Made by a program: the position numbers and the translations under genes | The notes under the pieces: generated by a model | What the model was told of the DNA's origin: nothing | Database searches by the model: none | Seen by the model: only the letters and a program-made list of their open reading frames with translations | In this document: positions 10,431 to 20,351 of the stretch, piece by piece | How the letters are laid out: the number at the start of each line of letters is the position of its first letter | Position numbering within the stretch: the first letter of the stretch is position 1 | DNA from: Hydnum rufescens UP504 | Taxonomy: Eukaryota > Basidiomycota > Agaricomycetes > Cantharellales > Hydnaceae | Direction of reading: 5' to 3' | DNA: 64,000 nt | Assembly (NCBI GenBank): GCA_014904985.1 | Contig: MU129093.1 | Location: 58,641 to 122,640, forward strand

Positions 10431-12204
10431 TTAGTCATCCCAATAGCTCGCGAGAACATCGTCGTCATATCCTCCCACGTCAGATTCTTCACTGTAGAGG
10501 GTATCATACGGTCCGAGGTCTGTTGCTCTTCTTTCGGTTCCAGGCGGTACTGCCACACTTGCGTTCGTTCGGCTCCGCATATTTTGAGGATCGGTGTGGA
10601 TACCTCTAGCGTGTGCTCCAGCGCCATCGTTGTCGTTGTCGTCGTCGTCGTCATCATCACCATCATCATCCTCATCACTTTCATCGCCGAAGGGCAACTC
10701 GTGAGGATTGTCGGGCTGGAGATCGAACCAATACTCGCTCCACGTCCATGTCCAGTCACGAGGAGCGGTGACGGTCGCCCCGTCGCTTCTGGAAGCAGCT
10801 GTCTCCGAAGAGGAAGAGGAAGAGTTGGTGGATGTCGTGACTTCGGTGTCATCACTCTCTGCGAGGCTGTCGGTGTTCGATGAGTGACGGTGATGGGAAA
10901 AATCCGGGCGTACGGCTTTTGGGGTGTCGATCGCGTATCGTTCGTCGTGATCGTCGTCGGTGTCGTCTTCCTCTTCGTCATTCTCGGCAGCACTCTTGTC
11001 TCTGTATACGAGCCGTATATGAGCAAAGTTGGTGCGCTGAACGCCGGGGTGGGGGGACACGTACGTCTGAGAGCGGCCGAACGGGAGGACAGTTTGAGCC
11101 ATACCGCGTTCTGGTAAATAGTAATTTATCTTATCAATAAAGGGAGGAAATGGCACGGTGGAAAGGGAGAAACGGAAGAGACGCGTACGTACCCCTCACG
11201 AACACATGAGTGACGCTGCTTCCGAGCATCCAGTTTTCCATATTATCGTTGACACTGCCGTCTTCCCTGGCCGTGGCGTTGGGTTGGTGTCCGTAATTCA
11301 TGAGCGCGCACTTGAGTCGCGTGTCCTCGCCGAGAAAGCGGTATCCCGCGTGTCGCGTGGTGTGCATCAATTCCTCAAGGGCCTCTTCCAAGTCATCCCG
11401 GGGCATGCGTCTGGAGGACTCGATCCCGACGAGGAGGATGTCGCCCGGGCGCTGCACGCGCGCGGCAGAGAAGACGCATCGGGCAAGAAAGCGACGGTCT
11501 CCCGTGTGAGCAGAGCTGTGCCTGGCGGTATTGTTATTATTATGATTGGCCCATGTGTGTTGGAACCAAATGGTGGATGTGGGGGGCCGGAGCGCCCCGT
11601 ATTCGGCTATGAAGCGCGGCAGATTGGTGGGATCCGCTGTCGCGCTGAATCGGCGGATGACATCGTCGGACTTGGGTGTCCTCAGGACGCGCCGGAGGTC
11701 GGCATACTTATTATCAAAATCGACAAATTCTGCACGCCACGACGGAGACGGGGGGGGGGTCAGCATAACTGTACACCCGTTTGCCAACGCGGTTCGGTTG
11801 TTTTGCAAGAATGGATGATATCGAGGGCTTACCCCACTGCATGTTATTGGTGTAAAATAGACCCATGTTCAAAAGACAGCGTCTGTGGCACGAGACGATT
11901 GCGTCGTCGAGAGTCTGTGGAGTGTATTGGTGGTGAGCGATACTGGTCGCCCAAATTCCATCGGAAGAACCTCGTAGAGCAGCGAGGGGGATACCAAGTC
12001 TGCGGAGGGGCGTTTCTCCGAGGATGAGGATAGGCTGGGCTGGGTCGAGAATACGATTGGATACAGCAACAAAATACATAAACTCCTCTTGTGATGCTAT
12101 GCCGATGAAAATATCAGACAGGTGTGATGCGGACGTGAAACCGACAAGGGGGGGGGATAGCTACCGATTTCGAGTCGTTCAAGCCGCTCGAACATCGCGT
12201 CCAT
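10431..12204 (-). CDS. Uncharacterised protein with Asp-rich acidic C-terminal half
   Basis: Proposed exons (minus): 12204-12165, 12087-11833, 11729-11193, 11110-10431, total 1512 nt, 503 residues, with all phases agreeing. It starts MDAMFERLERLEI. The N-terminal half contains ETPLRRLGIPLAALRG and WEFVDFDNKYADLRRVLRTP and looks globular. The C-terminal part is low complexity, with a Ser run followed by a long Asp run (coded around 10625-10680), then DTLYSEESDVGGYDDD. No family was recognised, and no signal peptide or membrane segment is seen. Introns 1 and 2 both contain runs of 9-10 C residues on the coding strand. The acidic tail would suit a chaperone-like or DNA/RNA-associated protein, but that is speculation. 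Confidence 0.7.
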
Positions 12205-14190
12205 GGGTTGTAGCCCCTGGCTAGGTCGGGGTTGGAGAGAAGCAGAAATTATAGGCCAGGTTTACACGCAATAGTGACAGAAATAGTGAAAGCTTATTGG
12301 ACCCCTTTAAGCAGAATAATTCGCTAGCGCATTGGACGGGTTGAGGAACAAGGTGACTTTGGAGATGCCCACGTCTGGGGATGAAAGCCCTTCTCACTTG
12401 CCCTGAAGATTGATAAACTGGGGTCAGGGAATTGTCTTGGTGGTTACGATTCGAAAAGCACACAAAAAGAGATACTAAAGTGGGAAAGCACAAGGTGCGG
12501 TGCATCCCGTTGCGTGGAAACACACTAGGAGAGAGGTTTCGAGTCTGTAACGAAAGTGCCACCCAGGCTATGTTGCTCTGCAATGCCACTCGAAGACTAT
12601 CTATCCACCCGAGCTGCTTTTATCCGGCGCCAAGGAATGCCTGCGCGACCCTTGTGAACCGTTCATAACATTGGCAGCGGGGATGGCGAGCCATGTTCCT
12701 TATGCAGAGTATCGCACAAAGGATTACTAAGGAACCATGGACAAATGAGAGAAAAGCTGGCTCCCTCTATGCGGATCGCTAACGTTGGCGATTCAGTCCT
12801 GCTTTTCTCACCGATAAAAGCTTCCCCTTTCTCCCCTGGATCTTTAAAGGCGAAAGGATCTACGTTTCCTGTGCGAACCCACACATTTTCTGAACCTTGT
12901 TTTACTGAAGTAATCGCACAGTTTTGATAATCTACAGCGCTAACCACCAGGACTGGACGAGGAAGGCTAGTGACAAGAAAATGCCGATGCATATGCAAAT
13001 CTGGTTCCCACCTTCTCAAGCCCTATGAAAAGCACCAATGGTTGCCGGTGGAGGTTCCCCCCAACAATGGCAATAAAATATGGAATTCTCTGCCATGTCA
13101 ACCCTGCGAGACTCCACACTCCGAACTGATCCATATGGGCGCTATATGAGCGTACGAAATATCCTCCATACGTACGCCTTGAAGGCCGAGGCATCCGTAT
13201 CAAATTATTGTCTTTATTCCACCAAGAAGCCATCAAAATTCTGGACCTCGCATTTGGCTCCTTCTGCCCGCGTAGCTGCACTGCATACCGCCTGAGTTAC
13301 ACAGCCCTATTGGTCGTTGACAGCATGCCACATGCATGGCGTCGGACAGAAAAACTGCGGCCGGCGTAGCCTCAACTCAAAAGACCCCACGTATGCCCCC
13401 TATAATTAGGGCGGTTGATCGAGGGTGCGCCATATAGGACGTTCCAATCCGAGCCTCCAAAGAATACGGAGGTCCTCTACCCCTGGCCGAAGTATACTAG
13501 GTTGATTTCGGACCTGATGGCGCTATACCGGCTTTTTAAGTCTTACATAGAACAACCAGAGCGCCGGTTAACACGCGAGACCTTTTTCGCCAACGCAATT
13601 GCAGTTCCTGGACCAGTTATCTGCTCACTGATACCGATGTGATTCCTGACATGCAAGGAGCCGAGGAACCACTGCGCCCAACTTATCAAAGGAAGCCCAA
13701 GAGATAACTTCGGATTCCAGTTAACCCCCTCCAGGCTGCCTTTAGACCTAGGAAATACCCAGGTCACGATTGCGTCAAGAAGATCGGGCTGCCACACAGC
13801 CCGTATGAAATAGATCGGCGGGGTGACATGGTCCTCAATCTTCCGATGGAAGCAACAGAAGATTATAAAAGGCATCCACGGCCCGAGACCGAGGGACTTC
13901 AGAGAGTTCTGGATCGTAAACCAGTGCTATTCCCAGTCTGATAGCTTTATAAGACCCAAGTTTCGGCCACATTAAACCCACGTGTGAGAGAAAACCACAA
14001 GTCCTGGATCGGTGATACAAACGGCGGTGATGAGGTAGTTCCAGCCCAGAGCCAGACGTGAATATATGAATTGCGAGAGAATAAGAGCTTTGCCCATCGT
14101 CCATCGAGGAGTCACTCCTTGCGTGAGAATGAAACTATACACTTCTAAGACGTATGCATTTCCAGTCCTTGAGAGTAGCAGAGAACCGTT
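12205..14190. other. Long region without recognisable gene
   Basis: About 2 kb between two minus-strand genes. Short ORFs up to 118 codons occur (for example 12663-13019 and 13543-13875 on the minus strand), but none has motifs or consistent splice signals. A small unrecognised or decayed gene cannot be excluded. Confidence 0.5.
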
Positions 14191-15327
14191 CTACTTCTTG
14201 CCTTCGCCGGCTTTGCGCCGCCCGGCAATGGACTCGAATATTGATCCCTAACACAGCGAGTGAAGTCCGGGAAGCCAATGTAGAAATCACGTAAGACTCA
14301 CATCCATAACGCCTTTGATATCTTCTTTAGAGCATCGCCCGTCAGCTGGCCACAACATGAAGTATACAGCGAACCATTCGAAAACCGCAGCCAATGTGCC
14401 AAATATATCGCTAGAATGATGAGGTGATATACATGTGTTAGAAATGACAGTGAGTACGTGGAGGCCAGCCATTTGGAATAATGTACAAAAGATCATGATT
14501 CCGCTTGATCAAATTGACACCCTCCCAGAAGGAAAGAGAATCATGAGCAGGCGGTGCAGCGTTTCTGTGCATGATACATAGTGAGCAGAACACGCGAAGC
14601 ACTGAGAAACTAATATGCACACACGTGAAAATCTGTATAAACGCTCAGGATTAAGATGGCACGCGATATATCCCAGGGGTAAACGAACCTCATTAAAAGA
14701 AGTGCGGTCAAAGCCACCCCTGTGATTGAAGGAGCCAGAATCTGAGCCATGTTTGTCGCGATGGATATTGGCAATATGAATGCTTTTGAACCTGGAGTCA
14801 ACGAACGGGTGGGGAATGAGCTTCGAAAGGATTTCGCACCGAAGGAACGGATCTGGAACGTAGCTCCAGAAGAATGCAGGAATAGAAAGGATGTATTTCA
14901 AGAAGCCACGTTGGTCATCGAGAGGTGTGGCGGGAAGAGAGGGATAGCTATCCGTATCCGATTGCAATATATCAAGGTGGAATCTAGAGAGGAGGGGTGA
15001 AATACTCATGCCTGAATGGGAGATGAATGATAAGGACAGAAACAAGCCCGAATATAGGGCCCCCTTTATAGAGAGCCTAGGTGAACGGTGAACGATCCAA
15101 AGCAGAAAACGACCCCTACATCCCAACGAACGCAAACCACGGAAAGTCTCATCTACGGTAATCACACCATCGTGATTTACATCAAAAAACTCTACGTGCT
15201 TCAGCAGAAGTGAGAGATGAGCGCGCCAGACTTGTGGTCGTGGGTCTGAAAGAACCTTCTGCAGTGCTGGCTTTTCCACAACGTTATTGTCGCGTCTTGA
15301 GTTCGTTTTGGCGCGTGCACCGCTCAT
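14191..15327 (-). CDS. Caleosin-family protein (Ca2+- and haem-binding peroxygenase type)
   Basis: Caleosins are lipid-droplet or membrane-associated haem peroxygenases with one EF-hand. The start at 15327 gives MSGARAKTNSRRDN. Residues 49-60 form an EF-hand, DVNHDGVITVDE, with ligands at positions 1, 3, 5 and 12. The upstream H44 in LLKHVEFFD and the downstream NIHRDKHGSDSGSF match conserved histidine positions of the family. After short introns the C-terminal block DIFGTLAAVFEWFAVYFM and KEDIKGVMD follows, and the last exon reads GSIFESIAGRRKAGEGKK before the stop at 14191-14193. Exon 1 ends at about 15120; an intron between DPFLR and FKSIHIANIH is inferred. Several internal exon borders are approximate. 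Fungal caleosins act in oxylipin formation and sporulation; the role here is by homology only. Confidence 0.85.
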
Positions 15328-15455
15328 TTCGAGGATGGGGGATGAGGGGGAGAAGAGAAGAGGGGAGTAAGGACAAGATCGGGCCCCCAAATTTACATGA
15401 CGACATACTGTACCCTTCGGTAGTTGCCGTCCAACTCACCGCCAGCAGCGTACCA

Positions 15456-15508
15456 CTAGTCTCGTAACCAGACCCTCTTATCATAAGAGGGTCTGGTTAC
15501 GAGACTAG
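15456..15508. repeat. Perfect 25-bp inverted repeat with 3-nt loop
   Basis: Bases 15456-15480 are exactly complementary to 15484-15508, leaving only tca between. It lies about 130 bp upstream of the caleosin start. Such a near-loopless perfect hairpin is rare by chance. It could be a small mobile-element relic, a site of template switching, or an assembly fold-back artefact. Confidence 0.85.
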
Positions 15509-16472
15509 CACTCCTTCACTTAGTAGCCTGTGTCCATCCTTGAAGGATGACAACGATATTGGGATATGCCTCTTACACTTCCCATTAAAGATGCACTATT
15601 TATACACTTGCCAAATGCAAGCATTTCTCATGCAGCCTAATATGTAAAGGTTGTATCAAATCAAGGAAGGACCACAAATCGGAATGGTGTTGAATTGCCT
15701 CCGAGAGTTTGAAGGGCCCTTCGTGTCCAGGTCTGCGAATATATCGAGGGCGAGATCTTAAATACTGTATAAGTAATTGGTTCTCCATATTCCAATTGAT
15801 CTACGTCAGCCCAGTCTAGAGAGAATGACACCCTATGGAAACATCACCCTTGTTTGCTCGTACGTGATACTGACTGTAATATAATCAGCCACATCTCTGA
15901 CAATCCCCAAATCCAAGGTAAGAAGTCACTTCTTTTGGCACTCATCCGAATCCCAATTTTCTGGTTCTGGATGGTATTCGTGCATTCTGCACTTCAATTT
16001 CAAGATGGGCTTCTCTTACGTACATAACGCGAAGACAGTTTCCTAGAACTTAGGACCGTCTCCGCGGTTTTTTTTCTTGATTCCACGGAGCCTCCTAGAA
16101 CATTTGCCCAGCCTGAAATGGAATACAGGATGATTTGTGTGGAAGTGCTGTCTCCCATAATCCACATCTTCATCCCCCGCCGTCACATCATACGGTCCGT
16201 CCCGTTTTGCTCGATGCAAACGAATGTGTTTTGATGCACATGTATATACTTAACAATACATGTCCATCGAAGCGTACCCAAAAAATGTGTGTGAACGGCG
16301 AAGTTAGGATAAAAGAGTCCAATCGTGTATCACTATGTACACACGGCATGCACGGTGTCCTTGGGAGAATGTACCAATTAACAAGATGTTCACAAATCCA
16401 CCCAAGGGCGAAGGGTAGGTTCGAGTGTCTCCGAAGTATAAAAACTATCCAACCTTCAATATTTTGGAGGGG
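15509..16472. other. Intergenic, no gene recognised
   Basis: Between the palindrome upstream of the caleosin gene and the 3' end of the PalI gene. Only short ORFs without motifs are present. The long plus-strand frame 16135-16785 mainly overlaps the PalI coding strand and is a shadow. Confidence 0.5.
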
Positions 16473-18537
16473 CTATCGGTTTTCCAGGTTCACTGGGTCG
16501 AGCGCATCGTACCGTGGAGGTGCTTCACTAATCACGGTTTGTTCATCTTCTGCACGACGACCGAAGCCCAGGTTATGTGTAACGGGCCCCCTCCTGAGGG
16601 GATTCGCCCCGTCGTCTCGTGGCCCTCTCACAGCTTGTGTTTGTCTATTCCCGGGGGATACTGGCGACGTCACACCGCCATACGCGGGACCTGGCGGCAT
16701 AGGACTGGGGATAGTGCTGAGGGGGCTAAGACCGCTGGATGGACCTGAAGAAGAGGTACGAATGGAAGAATGGCTCTGGGGGTGATGGAGTCGTGTTGAA
16801 GATCCCCCATGGAAGTAGGACGATCCGCTGCCTTCTGCTGGTGACCGAGACTGGGTAGACGAGTCGTACTCCGGCGGGGTCAGAGTGTTGTTCCGACGGT
16901 GTGATGATGGTTGGGAGGAGACTGTACTTGGCGATCCATAGGGTGCTACGTAAGTGTCGGCAGGCCTATTGGATGAAGGATATTGTGGCTGTCCCGCAGG
17001 AACTGCATTGGCATCTGCAATAGTGAGCTAAATGAGAGAATGTATGGCACAAGGCAGAAAATAGAACTCACAAGCAGTAGCGGGTGCATAGGGATCGTAG
17101 GCAGGTGCATGGCTAGACGGCTGAGCACCGTAAGGCAGCCCAGTATCCTGATATGATTGTGGTTGAGGGTATCCTTGTCCAGTCTCAGCGCCCGAAGGTC
17201 CTCGATGACGCGGTTGATTACCATATGGATTATAATGCACGTCCTGGTACGGTGGCTGTTGAGGATGGTATCCTTGCCCAGTTTCGCTGGTTGAAGGTCT
17301 TCGGTGGCGCGGTTGATTACCGTAGGCAGCGTCATTTACATTTGGATATGATAGCGGTTGAGGGGGATGTGTTTGAGCAGTTTCACTGCCCGAGCGTCGT
17401 TGGTGATGCGCAGGAAGGTTGGTTGCACCAATCGCAGTGAGTTCCGCAAGTGGGGCGTCTCGTACGGGCGCTGTACCGTAAAGGCCATCTACCGCTCTCC
17501 CACCAGGGGGACCTCTCACATATCCACCCGGATATGGGCCGCCCCCCGGAGCGGTTGGTTGTCTCCCATGCCCAGGGCCGATAGTGTACCCACTTGGTTG
17601 GCGACGAACATCCCCAACGGCATGCTCAGCCGTTTGCGCTGGAATATCCACGTAGGGGGAGTGTTCTTCCTCCATATATTGAGGGTCGGACCGGAGCGGT
17701 TGCCGCTCGTATTCTTCGTGGGCAGGGAGTCCAACTTCGTAAGTACCGGCGAGTTGTTGTGCTTTGCGATCCGCCTCTGCTTTGACGGCATTCAATCGCA
17801 TTGTCTCGGCATAGGCACTGTTGGGATTGACACCCTGTTCAGGTTCTCCCTCGTGCTTTCCCTTGCGAGACCTGTTCGATATGCAGCAACGACCCAATGC
17901 AAATACCCATCCCGAAAAAAAGAGAAGGATCCAAGCAGCTAGGGTGAGCCATATTGCGTTCCCAATTGTCGCTCTGCCGCCTTGGACGTGATTGATTCTC
18001 GACTTGACGACGAAGAAAAAAGCGATATCGAATATGAAGGCAAGGAGGGCAATGACAGCCGCAAATCCTGAGATACACGATGAAAAGCATGACATGCTCA
18101 TCTCTCGAACATGCGCAAGAAGACCAAAACAAGCCGAGATCGCTGCAAGTCCCATGGCAACGAGGTGCAGTACAAGCGCATATGTGAGCCACTTGACTAC
18201 CACCTGAGGGATCTGGATTCGTGTGTCGTTCCCAAGTAGCGCATTCGGGTCTTGGAGCTAAAGTCTAAGACATGGACGTCTAACCTATATACAAGATGAT
18301 GTACGCACCGAACTCGTATCCAACCCTCGGCTTCGAACAGGTTGTATTCCCAGAGAGCTCAAAACAATACCCAAGCGTCCCCAAAGTAATGCTGCCACTG
18401 ACGCCGCTCGTGGCTAAGCTGGCTTTTAGGAAGTAGATGGACTTGAAATAAGGAACGCAAAACGAGACTACGATCAGAAGGATGGTGGCGGCAAGTGTGG
18501 TGAGGAAGCCTGGCGTAGCAGGGCGTAGGATACCCAT
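16473..18537 (-). CDS. PalI/SUR7-family four-TM membrane protein with repetitive C-terminal tail
   Basis: Exons (minus): 18537-18309, 18250-17072, 17014-16473, giving 649 residues with consistent phases. The N-terminus MGILRPATPGFLTTLAATILL begins TM1. The extracellular loop carries the family's CFELSGNTTC-like cysteine pair, and three further hydrophobic segments follow (WLTYALVLHLVAMGLAAIS; CISGFAAVIALLAFIFDIAF; AIWLTLAAWILLFFSGWVFA). The long hydrophilic tail has about three copies of a ~33-residue repeat built around ETGQGY...YGNQPRHR (roughly 17105-17400) and then a Pro/Ser-rich end. PalI/Rim9 proteins assist ambient-pH sensing and related SUR7 proteins mark eisosomes. Assignment to the superfamily is firm; the pH role is inferred. 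Confidence 0.88.
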
Positions 18538-18674
18538 AGTGAGAGGGACAAGTGGAGAGACGGCGATTGTGCGACGAAGGTTGGATTTCTATGTCATCTA
18601 CTGCTGTGCAAATCGTCTTGTCAACAAGGCAAGGGGACAGCCGGATGGCGGTGCCGCGACTTGCAATTTGAGGA

Positions 18675-18722
18675 TTTTGAGCTGACTCAAGTCGAGTCGT
18701 TCGGAGTCGCTTCCGCGACTTG
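18675..18722. repeat. Second copy of the GACTCG/GAGTCG-type repeat
   Basis: ctgactcaagtcgagtcg followed by ttcggagtcgcttccgcgac repeats the motif family seen at 6405-6805. It lies about 140-185 bp upstream of the PalI start. Confidence 0.5.
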
Positions 18723-19159
18723 CAGATCCACAACAATCCTGAAATGAGGGCGGGGTTCCAATGGCACTTTATTTTGGAGCAGCTGGCTTACATGTCATCT
18801 GAAGGTGTTGCAGCCCCGAAGTATGCAGTAGAGGTGGTGGATCATGGAGGGCATTGATCTTTCAACGCAGCGACGGGAATCATCACATATGTACATCTAT
18901 GTACATGCCAAGGAAACCAGGTCTCTGTTGGCTTACATAGTGAGTCGGGGGACGCCCTTACGTATCACTACGTTACATAACAGTACAACAAACGTCGCGC
19001 ACCCAAACAAGACAAGACAACCGCCATTGCCTCGCATCCCCCCGGCACAGGCTGAACACCCAGAAGGTCCGACTGAAGCCCCTTGTCACGCTCCCCCTTG
19101 CATTAACAGGCAAATGAGGAAGGGGATTTAGAAGAGTACCTGGGAAGCAGTTGAGAGTT
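18723..19159. other. Intergenic, nothing recognised
   Basis: About 440 bp between the GACTCG repeat and the ADSS relic. Only a 95-codon plus-strand frame without motifs is present. Confidence 0.4.
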
Positions 19160-19560
19160 TTTCCATCGATCAGTTAGCCCCGATCTTGGGCTCGTCGAGA
19201 TCGTCGAGGACGCCGAGCTTGGTAAAGTTGAAGGTATCGTGCCTGTTGATGAGACAGGAATGTTTAAGCATGACTGGGTCCAGTCAACTGCATTGTCTGT
19301 GCTGCCCTGTGGTCGTACCGTCCTCGACACCTACTTCTTGGGGATGTTCACCTGATTTCTGTGGGAATCGACGATGGGGGATAATTGGTTACCCCCGAGG
19401 AATGAATGTGTGCAAGAAGATGAAATGTGACTGACATCAAGGAGCCCGATAGGAAAAGGCCCCAATTGAGTGGTGTATGCCTTGATGACTCTGATGAATT
19501 TATCGATTCATTTTTGGAGGGATACCGAGAACTAGTGCATTCTCCCTCTGTACAATCGTG
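19160..19560 (-). pseudogene. ADE12: Decayed C-terminal fragment of adenylosuccinate synthetase
   Basis: Adenylosuccinate synthetase makes adenylosuccinate from IMP in AMP synthesis. Fragments in different frames match its C-terminal half in order: LGIPPK near 19520; KAYTTQLGPFP near 19460-19480; GTTTGQHRQC near 19315; LDPVMLKHSCLIN; then TKLGVLDDLDEPKIG, ending in a stop at about 19164. In the conserved CGWLDL motif the tryptophan position is TGA, and frames shift at least twice upstream. The normal last ~90 residues are absent and no N-terminal half is seen. It is therefore a non-functional relic; the functional gene must be elsewhere. Confidence 0.8.
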
Positions 19561-20351
19561 CCATGAATACGACTGAGACTCGATTCCTCCAGCACCATTC
19601 GTCCATAAATCACATGACATGGGGATTGGCGCTCTACGCCATGTTTATGTGATCACAACAGTCTGATGATGCTTCGAAAACAAGCATGGAGCGAGGGATT
19701 CAGCACGTTCGCCGGGATTGGGTCAGGATAGTGTGAATGACTATGCCACTTAGTCTCGGACACATTACATTAATGAGGCCAGTAGGTGGGTGAAAAGCAA
19801 ACAGTTTCCTTGGGGTCTTCGACTCGCAGCATGACGCATCTCGATGATGAGACTATTATCTATCTTCTGAGATCTGATTTGTTCAAGGTCTACCTGTTCA
19901 CCTGCCTTTTTCTCTGTACACACGCCGCGCCTTTGACTCTGATCATTTATTGCGTGTGATTATCTTTTGGTGTATGTTAGAGTTTAAGATATCCAGCAGA
20001 ACTAGAGTCGTCAAACCCTATCTCATAGTATCTCATGGGGTCTCTTCTTCGATGCGACCTTAGAGCCATGTTTTTTTCTCACGCTTTGACTTGATCACGT
20101 TCACTCGCCCGTAGTCGCGACATCGATATCGCGGCAGATTGAAGCCTTTGGTTTGGACATTCTGCGAGACCCCTGAGGCAACGAATACAAAGAAATCCAT
20201 TTGTTGCTTCTCGCTGGGGATGCCCTCTTCGTACTCATTCGTTTGTTGTGGCTATACGAAGGATGGCACTGGTCAGGTGAATACTATTCCTCCAAGTATA
20301 CTTTGTTTTCAACGCTAATATGTCTTTCGAATCCAGCGACACTTCCCCCCC
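19561..20351. other. Intergenic, nothing recognised
   Basis: No ORF with motifs. Presumably it contains the promoter region of the following Hsp70-like locus. Confidence 0.4.

Noticed and set aside
11158..12027. 289-codon plus-strand ORF
   Set aside because: Antisense shadow of exons 2-3 of the Asp-rich gene, whose splice phases agree throughout.
13543..13875. 110-codon minus-strand ORF with Trp-rich, protein-like look
   Set aside because: No family motif, no matching exons on either side, and composition is explainable as chance.
16135..16785. 216-codon plus-strand ORF
   Set aside because: Mostly antisense to the PalI C-terminal exon, which has clear domain and repeat support.
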